In this document: positions 10,173-21,700 of the stretch, one piece after another
Numbering within the stretch: the stretch's first letter is position 1
Layout: each line of letters starts with the position of its first letter
Translations under genes and position numbers: made by a program
The notes under the pieces: generated by a model
Seen by the model: the letters and a program-made list of their open reading frames with translations, nothing else
Told to the model about the DNA's origin: nothing
Database searches by the model: none
NCBI RefSeq assembly: GCF_037975245.1
Contig: NC_092582.1
Location: 19,370,577-19,434,576, forward strand
Origin: Apostichopus japonicus
Lineage: Eukaryota; Echinodermata; Holothuroidea; Aspidochirotida; Stichopodidae
Length of the DNA stretch: 64,000 nt
Reading direction: 5' to 3'

Positions 10173-11512
10173 TTGATAGTTTTCCGCCTTTCTTGGCCTT
10201 CCTTTGACACATTTGTGTTGTTCACTAAGAGCAGTTTCTGTAGCTGTTTAGTAAGTTCGGAGAATCCTTCGGTCATTGCTGTCGCTAGTGTTTTACTAAT
10301 ATCATCTATCGCACCACACTTGTTTTCCTGACCTTCTGTCTTCTCTGATACAACTCTTACTACAGCCCTCTTCTGGGTGTCCTTCCTCTGTTCGGAGAGG
10401 GTGAAGGCCTCCAGCTCGGCTGCAATGCTCACTGCTTCCTCCAGGGTCTTGGGTCTTGACTGATATATCTTCCATCTGATGTCACGGTCGCTTATGGCAT
10501 CTATAAAGAACTCTTTTGATAGGGTCTCCTTCATCTCAATAGAGGCATTAGGGTAAGCACGGGAGAGAAGTCGCTGTATATCATGGGCCAGTTCTGGAAT
10601 ACTCTCCCCTTGTTGTCGGGTCCTGTTACGTAAGAGCGTTCTGAATAGTTCTGTCTGGTTAGCTCTCCCGAATCTTTGTTCGAGCGCATCCGTGAGAGAT
10701 TCAAATCTTCTTCTCTTCGATGCATCAAGATCAGCAAGGACAGCCTGTGCTGGGCCCCTCAGGCTTGCCGCTAGTTGTAACGCCCTTGTTCTCTCATCCC
10801 AACCGTTTAGTTCTGATATTAGCTCAAACTGAACTATGTAATCCTCCCAGGGTGTTGAGCCATTAAATGAGGGCGCTGTTACCCTGGAAACACTCAAATT
10901 GGGGGCCTGGGGCTCATACTGCGGGTGCCACATTCTTTGCCGACTGATTTTTTCATCATTGCTCATAGACAACCTTCGATTATTCCCTTCCTCCCGCCAT
11001 GGATACCCTGGTCTCATACCTGGTCGCAATTCGTTTGTTCTAAAACGCCCCCGGTCGTAGGCCGGAGCGCTTTCATATGCCTCTGTCGGCTGCTGCATTA
11101 CCATTTGTTCCCTTGGGCCACCCCGTGGTTGCCATCTACTCGCCTCCAGGGCATCCTCTCTAGCTGTCCTCTTGTATCCCTGGTTCATCAACGGACGGCG
11201 GTCTTCGTCTCCCCAAGCTTCACCACGTTCGTCGGCCAATTCATACGATCTGCCTACCGTCGGGCGACGGTTTTCGTCCCTCAGAGCCTCTGGACCCACA
11301 AGAAAGTCAGCCAACCTGTCGCCGTCCCCTTTATCTCCCCAGCCAGGCTCGTCTTGATATTTCGTCGTTTGTATCGGCCCTCCACATGATCTCGGTCTAA
11401 CTGGCACGTTCAGAGGATCGAATTCATCCACATCAGGGATGTTCTCGTCCGGAAGTGACCACGTAGCCGGCTCGTTCACCACAGACTGTTCAAAAGGGTT
11501 AGTCCCAGACAT
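10055..11512 (-). CDS. Gag polyprotein of Ty3/Gypsy element
   Basis: This 485-residue frame begins 55 bases inside the 5' LTR. The N-terminal 190 residues are charged and rich in R, G, P and E, with no fold I recognise. The central part (about 200-385) has the helical Gag core pattern of retrotransposons (a WEDYIVQFELISELNGW segment and a LALALRG/LAASLRG-like helix). A CCHC zinc knuckle, CWNCGEMGHIRRNC, lies at about 448-461 and should bind the element RNA. The product would assemble virus-like particles in the cytoplasm. The frame ends 118 nt past the start of the open pol frame, in a different phase (pol is -1 relative to gag). Gag-Pol is therefore probably made by -1 ribosomal frameshifting in the overlap. 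Confidence 0.93.
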   Translation of the reverse strand: MSGTNPFEQSVVNEPATWSLPDENIPDVDEFDPLNVPVRPRSCGGPIQTTKYQDEPGWGDKGDGDRLADFLVGPEALRDENRRPTVGRSYELADERGEAWGDEDRRPLMNQGYKRTAREDALEASRWQPRGGPREQMVMQQPTEAYESAPAYDRGRFRTNELRPGMRPGYPWREEGNNRRLSMSNDEKISRQRMWHPQYEPQAPNLSVSRVTAPSFNGSTPWEDYIVQFELISELNGWDERTRALQLAASLRGPAQAVLADLDASKRRRFESLTDALEQRFGRANQTELFRTLLRNRTRQQGESIPELAHDIQRLLSRAYPNASIEMKETLSKEFFIDAISDRDIRWKIYQSRPKTLEEAVSIAAELEAFTLSEQRKDTQKRAVVRVVSEKTEGQENKCGAIDDISKTLATAMTEGFSELTKQLQKLLLVNNTNVSKEGQERRKTIKCWNCGEMGHIRRNCPSPLKYVIPAEETKKQENEEKSVL

Positions 11513-11545
11513 CTCGACTCGGTCCAGACTACCAGATAGGCACTA

Positions 11546-11565
11546 GAATCCCATCGCTGCCACCA
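11546..11565 (-). promoter_or_regulatory. Candidate tRNA primer-binding site
   Basis: Directly inside the 5' LTR, on the minus strand, TGGTGGCAGCGATGGGATTC follows the LTR end after a one- or two-base gap. It starts with TGG, the complement of a tRNA CCA end, as expected for minus-strand priming. I do not assign the tRNA species. Confidence 0.6.
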
Positions 11566-11566
11566 A

Positions 11567-12571
11567 TGTAACGCCGCCAACGTCTGGTAGTGTAAAACCT
11601 GTCTCGAAACCAACTGGAGGAGAGTAGGGGAGGTAGATGGGGGACGGGTACAGATTAACTCTAAATCAGGAGGCAGACACCAGAGTTGTAAGATTAATAA
11701 AAGTATAATTTCTCATCTCGTTCTACATCTACAGCGTATAATACAATATTTACATTTGCCCAATATAACGCACTGGGGTCGGGCACAACCCAATGATAAA
11801 CATGGCTAAGTTAGACTGGGCTGCGCAAGGGTCGGGCAGTCTAGACGTCTGCAATCCACCGGTGTCGGGCAGCATAGGCTTCGGGCATTCCGCTTGACTC
11901 GGGCAGCGCAGGTGTCGGGCAATCCGCTGGACTCGGGCAGCGCAGGGGTCGGGCAATCCGCGGGACTCGGGCAGCGCAGGGGTCGGGCAATCCGCTGGAC
12001 TCGGGCAGCGCAGGTGTCGGGCAATCCGCTGGACTCGGGCAGCGCAGGTGTCGGGCAATTCGCTGGACTCGGGCAGCGCAGGTGTCGGGCAATCCGCTGG
12101 ACTCGGGCAGCACAGAGATGTGGGCACTCTAAAATGCTTAAACACATTTGTTTGGACTTAGCAAATATCAAAGGCTTTACCACGAGCCGCCGGAAGGAAA
12201 GTTCCTCGTCTTGCACTCGACCGACTCTCCGACCCTCTGACTCACTCATTTACGAAAGAACCCTGCATTAAATACCCCGGAAATAACCCCCGTTTACACA
12301 CGTCCGTACATAAACTGTAAAAAAAGGCTTAGACCAATCAGGGACTACTTGTATATATAACTACGGTGAGTTGCGACCAATGGGATCGCCTCACACACCC
12401 ACCGCCGTGCCTGCCTATGCCAGTCACGGGAATACATCGATATAGCAAAATTACGTAATCAGTTCCTGTTCCGGATAAACATCTCTCGTTACCTCCGCGG
12501 AGCGCAACAGATGTTACCCCTGAGGGAGCGAAACGTATCTCACTAAGTAAAAGTCGTAGCTTTCCGCTACA
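11567..12571 (-). repeat. 5' LTR of the Gypsy element
   Basis: It is first in the element's own orientation. It holds seven or so 34-bp tandem units (next entry describes the identical array in the other LTR). A TTATATATA stretch on the minus strand at 12352-12360, with an inverted CCAAT motif about 20 bp upstream, is a plausible core promoter. Transcription would run leftwards into gag. Confidence 0.95.
12352..12360 (-). promoter_or_regulatory. Candidate TATA box of the 5' LTR
   Basis: TTATATATA on the minus strand is preceded by an inverted CCAAT (CATTGGTC) near 12376-12383. The start site would be expected 25-30 bp further left. The call rests only on motif and position; the identical motif in the 3' LTR is at about 4597-4605. 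Confidence 0.35.
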
Positions 12572-12734
12572 CTATATTCAAACCTGAAGGTTTTATTTGG
12601 CAGAATATCTTGACAATTGCAAAATACGACGGAAAACTTCATAAACAGAAACAAATATAACAGCGATTATTCACAATGATATCGTTCATTCCAATAGCAT
12701 CGTTGTATGTACAAACTACACCTTTGTTCACGTT

Positions 12735-13060
12735 ACGTGGGACCTGATCCAGGTTTTCAAGATTGTGTATGGTTTCGACAATTTAACCTTTACCGACTTT
12801 TTCATGTTTGCTAACAGTAGTTGTACCAGAGGTCATTGTCTTAAACTCCAAAAGTCACATAGTAGGATTAATATTCGGCATAACTTTTTTCTAATAGGGT
12901 TGTGTGAGTGGAACAGTTTGCCTGAGAAAGCTGTACTTGCAAGTAGTGTCAATGGGTTTAAGAATGCTTTGGACAAGCACTTTAAGCATTGTAATCGGGT
13001 CTGAGTGTTTGTGTCTTCAGTTTTCTCTCTCTCTATAGGGTCCTTGATGGGGACTTAAGT
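12735..13060 (+). pseudogene. 3' end of a LINE ORF2 (C-terminal tail only)
   Basis: Plus-strand translation gives DLIQVFKIVYGFDNLTF, then TRGHCLKLQKSHSR and FFLIGLCEWNSLPEKAV. This is the classic C-terminal signature of CR1/Jockey-like LINE ORF2 proteins: RGDLIQ-F-K, RGH---L, NSLP. The RGD part is out of frame by one base, and no reverse transcriptase core remains. A CTCTCTCT tract follows. It lies just to the right of the Gypsy insertion but on the opposite strand to the interrupted LINE tail there, so it is a separate remnant. Confidence 0.65.
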
Positions 13061-16000
13061 GTCCCCCCTGATCCTTTTTTTCTACTAAAGTAAACTAAAA
13101 CATGCAACGCCTATGCAGGTATAGCGACACCAATTGCTGTTTGTTCGTCTGAATTCTGCATTCTCATTCTACGGATGCTCATAAGCCAATTTCCAATTGC
13201 CAACAGCCTCCCCTATTCTCATGAGGCATAACGGTCATGTTATCTAATAGGCTGGGAATTACCGTAAAGTTATAAACAAGGTTTTCACAATTTAACCCTT
13301 GGTGACCCTAAATGACATTTGACCTCCACCAAAAGCAATAGGCTTCTCCTCAATGTGACGTAAGGGAAAAACATAGAGAACGACCCCTCTCCCTTTTCTT
13401 CCTTTTTTCTTACTCTTTAGTTCATGGGTGTAAGACCACGCTGAATTCGGCTTAACTTTTGAGACCGACTTGCCATAGATTCGGCACCGAACTTTAATAC
13501 TTACTGGTGACCCGACCGCTGTATATGTACATGCAGGCTGTTGATACGGGAGTTCTTATGGAATAACTCGAGCCCTGGTTGATGGATAAATCAATACTCT
13601 TATATTTAACAATTTGTTGTATAGTCCTTTTCCTTTTCAAGGTAATTGTGGGAAAGTCAGATTCACAGGAAAGTCGAACGGAATCGGAGGACAGTGTGAA
13701 TGTGAGACTTGACCAGGCTAAAGGAGGGGACCACGGAGGGGGGGGGGGGGGGCTCGGAACCATGGTCAGAATGAAAACTGACCTCGGAAAGTACGCCGAA
13801 TGGTAGATTTGCAATTGCGCAAATATCATTGTTCAGCTATGAACAGTGGAAACTACTCAAAAGCGTTTGTCGTAAAAGATGTGAACCAAAAGAAAAATCC
13901 TGAATCCTATACAAGTTGTTCCCAATTTAACTTTCACCCAAAAAAAAAACAATTTTAATTGCATCTTCCTGACTAAGATTCGATGGTTATCGTAGGCTCA
14001 GCATGAAACAACAGAGTTGTTGACAATTGACAATTAATAATCATGGACGTTAAATATGAATCTAAGAGACTGACTTCGTTCAGCTTGCGGCTTTGATAAG
14101 CCAATGATGGCTTCCACCGCGAAAAATTGTGACCACTGCTATTACTCAGCATTCAATGAACTGTCGTATGTATTCTTTTGTGGAGTATTGCTACCACTGG
14201 TTGGTGACTCTTCACCGGAAAGAGTTCTGAACGTTCCGTAGCCTACTTGGTAAAACTAAGAGTAAAGAGGAACGGGATTCGCAGTCTCGTAGGTGCTATG
14301 TCGGGTTTGATGCGAGCAACCGTTTCGATGCCGTTGATATAATGAGTTATGGAATGGCAAACCGCAACAGTTTTGATGTCATTTACAAGGTAAATCTTGG
14401 AAACTTTGACCGCATCAACTTGGTTAGGCTGTTGTGTAAGTTATGCGTACTGTAACTATTTACCTGTTAGTGTAGGCTACACGGGTTGCACGAACCTGGT
14501 GGGAATTATCCTACTGTAACTAAGTTAACTTGGCCTCACCTCGTTAAAATAAGCAGACCAACTACAGAAACACTGTTGCATGCCTAGACTATATACTCAT
14601 GCTGAGTCATGCTGAGGCTTAGAAAGTAATACCTCTTAATCCTGTTGTATGATACACTCTGGACTGGTGGCATACTTTAAGTTCTAGCCCTACTGACTAC
14701 TGTATATAGCCTAGTGAGTGGCCCATATTTCGTTGGGGCCTAAATTACATCAAGGACGCGAGTATTCTATATGAAATAAATGTAAATAAATACACCCTTT
14801 TACCATGCACACTAATGCAAATCACACAAGCGTAGAGAATGCTGCTGGCAGCAAAACCGCCCATGAAGTTTCTTTGTATTCATACTTTCAATGCTTCTTT
14901 TTACAGACATGAAGATCTGATAAGCACATAATATTCAGGAATATCTAATTAGTATTCAAATCATGTGTAGCTGGTCTGAATACAATTAGTTTAGAATCTT
15001 ATAAAACAGTTTTGGTTCCTGTGAAAAAGAAACACATCATTAGTGTTGCCCAGCATTTTTCAATGCAATAGTGGATAAATTATTCCAGGTGATAATTCCT
15101 ATGCAGATTTCAATTTTGCTGTTTTGTTTGATTTTACTCTCATTGCAAACAAGATCTACCCTTCCTATTTAGTACAGATTGTGTATATGATTTGCATGGC
15201 CTATAGGGCCGGGTATATTTGACTAAATCCGGGACAAGTTCTCAAGGATTTTTCTTTTGTCCCTTGGACAAACATGTCTTACCTTTTGGTTGTCCGAACA
15301 GTAAATTTGATTGTTTGAAAAATGTAGCAAAATAATACAGAATGACAAATATGTACACTGAAGGAGAGATGTGTAGGTATGGTGGACAGAAAAAGCACTT
15401 TTGGGTAGGGTGCGTCGATATATATACCCGGTATTTCCTTCATACCCACACCGACGGTATATTGAAATCTGTCATCAACGAAAAATACCAGGTATATCAC
15501 ACAATTTATATCAAACAAATCTTGAATACCCAGTAAAAATAATACCCTATAAAAACTACCGACCCAGATAATACACACAAACTCGAGGAAATTCCCTCTG
15601 CTACTGTTTATCGTGTAACTTACCACCCCAAGTTTACTGTAAACATTCTGCTGCACAATCTTAGGCCTTGCACTTGTTGCTTGTACTGTACCAGACATAA
15701 GGTCAATGAAGGGACACACTGATATGTTGCCAAGCTTTCTGTACCTACTGTCAGAGAGATCAGCAAAGTTTTATCAATTATAAAACAATCCATACTAAAC
15801 TAATTGATGGGATAATCTGGTCTATATCTCACTACTTTCACACTGTCACAAGGCTTTTGCGGTTCTAAGATGTCAAGTGTCTCTTACATCTGAGAATACC
15901 ATTTCAAAGAAAGGAATCCCCCAAAGTTCTTTTCTAAAGACCCCTACTTGACAAATTAAAGTCATTGCCCAGTCACGTATAATAATACCCATACTTTGCT

Positions 16001-17048
16001 ACGGCTCATCATGGAGCTAACAGCTCCATGGGCTAACTTCATCTTAGTTCTGGTTTTGCTTATAAATACCAACGCACCCTACTTTTGGGCCATGTTGGAC
16101 ATACCATTATTTTTGTTTTGAATTTCAGTATCTCCAATGTAATGGAGGGTGATACCAATTGATATCATTTTACTTATTTGGCATGTTTAGTTACAATGCA
16201 ATACAAATTTGATGTACTTAACTAGACTCATGCTGGACAGCAGCCCAAGCTGAATTTGGTTGTCTGTCAAACAGAAATTTGGTCGTTTTGGGAACTGTTT
16301 AAAATTTTGCCTGCTCAATCTGTGATACATTAAATTGAAAAAAGGAAACACACTATAATCTATATTGCCAGAACAGTCAATTTGTATGAAACCTGCAAAA
16401 ACAGTTGAGTGTGTGAAGTTGTGAACTCACTGCACTGTTAGATAACTGTTAATGGGAACCTATGGCAGTACAATATTGGTCAATTGACCTTGTAATTGCT
16501 GAGTTTTGTGATTTGCTCTTTATGTGGCTATTACTCTAACAGATAGCAGAAAAGGAAGTGGTAGTTTTGCTTTTGGTAAAGTTTATAAAGCTCCGATCAT
16601 GGGTTTCGGTGTGCTGAAATTGAGCTCATTGTAGGCTGTACTACTTTGTTACTGTACTGAGTGTTAGCATACTGTACATGTACAAAAGTACTACAGCACG
16701 CACACACATACAGTAATACATTGGTTCCAGTGATAGAATAGTATACAGTGTGTTTACAGTGTACCGTTAACATTAGACATACTGCACACGTTCAGTCTTG
16801 AAAATTGTGGCACTGTAGGTCTTTCATGAGCCATACTGTACCAGTCTGTTCTGGCATTGTCTAGTAGAAAAAGGTCTGAAAAGCATACTAAATTGACCCA
16901 AATGTCACATGCATGGGGGTGGGGGTAGGAGGACACAGAGGGATGTCCCTTAATTGTGTTGCCAAAGTACAACAAAACTAAGCAAACAAATTAATCAGGG
17001 TGTAATCAAACACTCAAACCAAATTCCTGTTTCATGAATACTTTGCAG
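13061..17048. other. Long intergenic or intronic stretch, nothing firm
   Basis: No exon, RNA gene or structured repeat can be supported over these 4 kb. A G run sits at 13738-13752. A 75-codon plus frame at 13579-13806 has a hydrophobic start but no support beyond being open. The sequence immediately left of 17049 ends in a usable splice acceptor, so part of this interval is probably intron of the PH-domain gene. Confidence 0.4.
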
Positions 17049-17220
17049 GGGTGGCTTAAGAAAGGTACCAAAGATGAACAGAAGAAGAAGGGCTTCCTCC
17101 GGTCAAGCACCAGGTGGAAGAAAAAGTTCTGCGCTCTCTGCAAGATGACGGAAAATGGCACGGACATAGCCTATTTGTGCATATTTGATAAGGAAACAAA
17201 TGTTACTGAAATATCCAAGG
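17049..17220 (+). CDS. PH-domain gene, exon A (partial gene)
   Basis: The exon is bordered by TTTGCAG on the left and GTAAGT on the right, and is 172 nt long, ending in phase 1. The translation GWLKKGTK...KKKGFLR, WKKKFCALCKM and IAYLCIFDKETN fits the first strands of a pleckstrin-homology domain: a GWLKK start and a WKKKFCAL second strand. PH domains bind phosphoinositides or proteins and bring signalling adaptors to membranes. The preceding exon with the start codon was not found. The family (Dok/IRS-like adaptor or another PH protein) is undecided. Confidence 0.7.
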
Positions 17221-18534
17221 GTAAGTTTTATCAGATAGATCTATGGTTGTGTCCAATTTGAGGCAAAATACTAACAGAAAATTGCTCAAAGCTCATCAAA
17301 AGTGCTTATAATTGAAGCATGTTGCAATTGCTGAAATATTTGGATTTAGTAATTTTCTTAAGGTTCTAAACGTGAGAACTGGAAACCTTATAATTTTAGG
17401 TTTCATTTAAATTGCAGAGAGGTAAGACTTGTCAATAGTAACGGTCTTGCTAAGTCTCATGAATGTCTTGAGTTGAACCCCTTGCCCTTGAAGATGAAGA
17501 TGGATAATAATATTTTCTCCTGAGGCAATCCATTCCTTGATCATTTGATAAGAGTCTTCCCATTGCAAACTTGAAAAGAAAGATAAAAAAGGTGAAGGGA
17601 ACTGTTTACAACACTTAGGGAACTGGTGTGAAAAATGTGATTGGTTAAGCTATGATGATCTGTAATGAATGACTTTGGGACCATTAATGCAAGTCTGTGT
17701 GACTGTGACATGTTACAGTAGGTGACTAGGTAAAACGCAGGTGGATTTATTTCCATTTCTTCTTGTTTTGCGATGTGATTTGTGCATAATTTGATAGTAC
17801 TACTTTCGAAGTTATCACAGACTCAACTGATTATAAGCATTCTAATTTCTTGAATTATGAATAGATGAACTTCATTAATCCAATAATCAAAGGAGACATT
17901 AACTGTGTTAAAGTCATCATCATCGTTAACTTTTGACAACAAATCTATTATGGAGGCATTTAGAAACCTCAACATTATTGTTGTTTACTTACCCCATTTT
18001 CTTTGTGAAGTGAAATGTAGTTTCGATATTCCCTCAGATTGTAGGACCACAGACTTGAGTACATCAGCACGTATCATAAGTGTTTGATTGTTACTTAGAT
18101 TTATGTACAGTTCAAATCATTACATTTGTGTCATTGTCATCTAGATAGATCTAATTGAACTTGTAAATCATATTGAGCACTCAAAATGTTGAAAGCTTCT
18201 AACTTCAATTTTTGGCCAGGAACTTAGTATGACTTTGCAGTGACTGACAACAGGGTTTTATGTTTACCTTGCATATACTGTATATAATATATGATCAGAA
18301 ATAACTCACTATAAGATTAACTGCTGAAAACTGCTACTGTACAGAGCTACAATACTCGACGATGACTTTTCAAGGTTTGGTATCTTGTAAACGTAACAAG
18401 ATTTGTCTTAGCTTTTCTTGCGGGTTGTTCATGCTAATCATCCAGATCATATAATGTTAAGGTATTCCTGATAGCTGGGGTTACTGTACAGGGTCCCCCT
18501 TTAATAATTCATTAATTTCAACTTTTCATCACAG
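17221..18534 (+). other. Intron of the PH-domain gene
   Basis: It begins GTAAGTTT and ends CATCACAG. It contains no recognisable element. Confidence 0.6.
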
Positions 18535-18717
18535 AATTCCTGAAGCTATGGCCACATTATCGAGTATCCAAGAAGCACGATCCGTCCGGCAAGAACCACG
18601 AGTTTCAAGTGAAGACCACAGACGAGGTGACCCGTTTTATAGCTGAATCTGTGACCATGATGGATCTCTGGGTATTTTACATACAGATACAAACAAAAAT
18701 GCATCCAAATTTTGCAG
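18535..18717 (+). CDS. PH-domain gene, exon B (partial gene)
   Basis: The exon is bordered by CATCACAG and GTGAGC, 183 nt. It joins exon A in phase (G plus AA gives Glu) to give EFLKLWPHYRVSKKHDPSG, then HEFQVKTTDEVTRFIAES and MMDLWVFYIQIQTKM. The F-V-T-E-F-AES strand and helix and the Trp in MMDLWVFYIQ match the last strands and C-terminal helix of a PH domain, where one Trp is almost invariant. The two exons together make about 118 residues, the normal size of a PH domain. It leaves in phase 1 towards further exons that I could not recognise downstream. The gene continues beyond what can be seen. Confidence 0.72.
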
Positions 18718-20339
18718 GTGAGCAGCAACAACAACATAATCATCATTCTTTGTTACTTTTAATTTAAAAAATAAAACTATGAAAAAGCAACTGTGAGAAT
18801 TATTTATTGTTATACGTAACCGGTTCGCAGAAAACTAATTTTGTAGCCTTTCGATTTTCTTTATTTTCATTTTCATTTTCTAGCCTGAACAAAAACTTAT
18901 AAAACAATGAAAGACTGTGTAATGTACTGTATCAGTACCAAAGCACACAGGAACAGTCATACAAATTTTCAAAGAGAAAGTTCAGAGCATTCAAAATTGC
19001 CGCACAAACTTTGAATAATCAATTATTTCCTGGATTGAAGCTTTCTTTCTTAGTACTTTTTTTGTACTTTTTTTTATTCAAACTACTGTACATCAAGTGA
19101 ATACTTCTGAAACCACTTTCGTTTTGTACAATAAGACTTTATGAAGAGAGTGTTGATTGTCCGTGTGTGGGAGCAATATGACGCATATAACTGAACCACT
19201 CCACTTTCCGTAGCTATTATAGGTTGTCACAGTGGCATGGTTCTCACAGTACAAACCTCGTTAAGTAATCGTGATTGTGTCAAGGGTCACCAATTACTTG
19301 ATAGTGAACCATATCTTTGGCTTCAACACTTTGGTGTGATACGAAAGCGTTGTGGGCCAAAGTCTACTTGCAGGTATATATCGTGTTTAAAACAAATAAA
19401 TTTCTATGGTATATCTACATCTGCAGCACTGACAACTATAATGTAACAAACTGACAATGGCATCGCTCGTGTATGAATTAATCATGTCCAATAGTTGGAG
19501 ATGCATGTCCTGCAATCACTACTCTACTGTATCAGACACATGTGGGAGCAAGAAAAGTTTGAAGTCCAGCTACATATTATATTCTCTCTTAATTCGCTAT
19601 GTTTGTATATACTGTATGCCTCTGCTTTTCTGTCAACCATCATTGTTGGTTGTAACAAGTTACAACTGCATGCCAGTTCACAGGTTGATGCAGTGTATTA
19701 TAACTTTAAAAAATACTGTAGTGTAGAACATGTCTTCAGTATGAGTTGGCTAATGTACTGTACATGTGTATACTCTAGTTCTAAATATTTTATTAGACAA
19801 GATAGAAAAAGGAGAAGTAAATCCAGAAATATCAGTGGTCATTGTGAACTGATATAGAGATGCTTGCAATGACAAATCTTCCCCAAACAGTTTAGAAACT
19901 TCTAATGCCATGAGGGAGATATCACAGATCTCTTAATATTAAATGTTTCTTCACAGACAGGACTAAGACTTGAACAAGTCGAAATATATGACACCATCCA
20001 AACATATGTGTTTGAATTTTTAATGTTTTTTGGTTTTTTTTTTGTGTTAATAGAAATGTGTTTGGTAAAAACTGAATCAAAAATACTGAAGTTCTTAACA
20101 GAAACTATTTACTTGCATGGATGTCGGTACCAACACTGTTTTCATTCGCCTTAAAACTTACAAAAGGGAATAAGAATCAGATGTGAGATCTATCACTTCT
20201 GGTGGGCAGATTGACTATTAATATGGCAGTATCCTGACACGACTGTTAAATCCGGACACTTAATGCACTCCTCTCTGGTCTGTGTCCATTCTGAGTCACT
20301 ACCGACTTCATCCTTCAAGTCCATTGTGAGGAAATCCTC
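18718..20339. other. No recognised feature
   Basis: This is probably intron or intergenic sequence after the PH exons. Short open frames are present, such as those around 19457-19857, but they show no domain pattern and are rich in Tyr, Cys and Ser codons typical of chance AT-rich frames. Confidence 0.35.
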
Positions 20340-20625
20340 CACTTCTGGATCACTGACCCACTTCTGGATCACTGACCCACTTCTGGGTCACTGACCCACT
20401 TCTGGGTCAGTAACTCAACTTTGGGTCACTGGCTTACCTCTGGGTCACTGACTCTCCTCTGGGTCACAACCAGCTTCTTCCTTCAAGTCTACAATTCTGA
20501 GGTAATCCTCCACTTGTGGGTCACTGACCCACTGCTTGGTCACTGACCCACCTCTGGGTCACTGACTCATCTCTGGGTCACTGGCTCACCTCTGGGTCAC
20601 TGACTCACCTCTGAGTCACTACCAA
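20340..20625. repeat. Minisatellite of CTGGGTCACTGACCCAC units
   Basis: Roughly 18-19 bp units (CTGGGTCACTGACCCACTT and variants) are repeated in two blocks: about 20345-20465 and 20510-20625. A longer repeat joins them (TTCTTCCTTCAAGTCTAC...GAGGTAATCCTCCACTTCTGG). Each unit is itself palindromic, GGGTCA/TGACCC. Confidence 0.85.
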
Positions 20626-20829
20626 CTTCTTCCTATGAAGTCTACCATTCTGAGTTCATATGTACTTTAAGCACTGATACGCATCACAAGTTCTATAAAA
20701 GGCACCAGACTTCACCAGAAAAGGCACCAGACCTTCAGAGGACAGAATAGCCTCTCCTGTGTCACTACACAAAGGCATTATGAATAATACTGTGTAGTTC
20801 ATTTATTTTTTCATTTATTTATTTGTTTT

Positions 20830-21700
20830 ATCGCCAATTGTGTACAAAGGGAAAGGAAGTCTCCTAAAAAGTCATAAAAGACTTAACAAGGTAGGAGACT
20901 CCCTGGGAGAAAAGAAAAGAAAAATGAACAAATATTTATAATACAAAATATACGTAATGATTAAATATACAGTAATAATATCCTAGTGACGCTGAGATGG
21001 ATACGTGAAAAGATTAAATATTACTAGTACGAGTTAATGAACTCCTTTTTCAAATGCCTGGTGAATGTGGGTTTTGAAGTAATGAACTTCAAATTTTTTG
21101 ATAGATCATTCCAAATTTGTATTGCTCTGTTTCGAAGACCGAATTTCCCTATGTTACTATGGTAAAAATTGCAATGAGCGTTGTCGGCTTGTCTTGTGTG
21201 ATGGTTATGTAAGACTCTGTTACTACAAATAAAGTCATTAAAAGTGACTGGCAGTAATCCATTCCATGCTTTGTAAGCAAAGGTAGCAACCTTGACTGTT
21301 ATAATATCACCGAGTTTTAATAAATTTAGGGACTTGAATATTCCACTAGCATGTTCAAGCGGTGGGGCATTAGCAATGTGACGTATAGCCCTCTTTTGGA
21401 GAATATTTAGGCGGTCAATGTTACCATTGTATGTACCAGACCAAATAGTTGTACGTATAGCCCTCTTTTGGAGAATATTTAGGCCGTCAATGTTAACATT
21501 GTATGTACCAGACCAAATAGTTGTACAATAGGATAGAACTTATCCAGTTCACAAGAGACAGTACTTTGGAGTGAATTTACGTTCTTCGAGTGGAAGAAAA
21601 GATTGGTGTCATCGGCAAATAAGACTGTATGAGCGATGTTGGAGACATGGCAGATATCATTAACGTATATAATAAACAACATAGGACCTAACACAGTTTA
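20830..21700 (-). pseudogene. 5'-truncated CR1-like LINE, RT thumb and tail
   Basis: On the minus strand the fragment opens with VLGPMLFIIYVNDI and VLFADDTNLFF, the F/YADD box of a reverse transcriptase. It then shows RLNILQKRAIRHIANAPP and a KVATFAYKAWNGLLP-type tail with NRAIQIWNDL, the usual CR1-family end. The catalytic fingers upstream are absent. A 72-bp direct duplication (21381-21452 repeated at 21453-21524) shifts the frame. Non-functional remnant. Confidence 0.75.

Larger units (their letters stand above)
3812..12571 (-). mobile_element. Complete Ty3/Gypsy LTR retrotransposon, 8.76 kb
   Basis: Two 1005-bp direct repeats (3812-4816 and 11567-12571) both start TGTAACG and end GCTACA. 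They flank gag, pol and a third ORF, all read on the minus strand. The flanking bases are CTAT on both sides (3808-3811 and 12572-12575), a 4-bp target-site duplication. It could be read as 5-bp ACTAT if the terminal A is assigned to the target. The domain order protease, reverse transcriptase, RNase H, integrase is the Ty3/Gypsy order. LTR divergence is extremely low: I saw a single C/T difference (4305 versus 12060). The copy is therefore very young and, with all three ORFs open, possibly still able to move. Confidence 0.97.

Noticed and set aside
13579-13806. 75-codon plus frame with hydrophobic start as first exon of the PH gene
   Set aside because: No usable donor in phase with the PH exon, a G run within it, and an equally long frame on the other strand.
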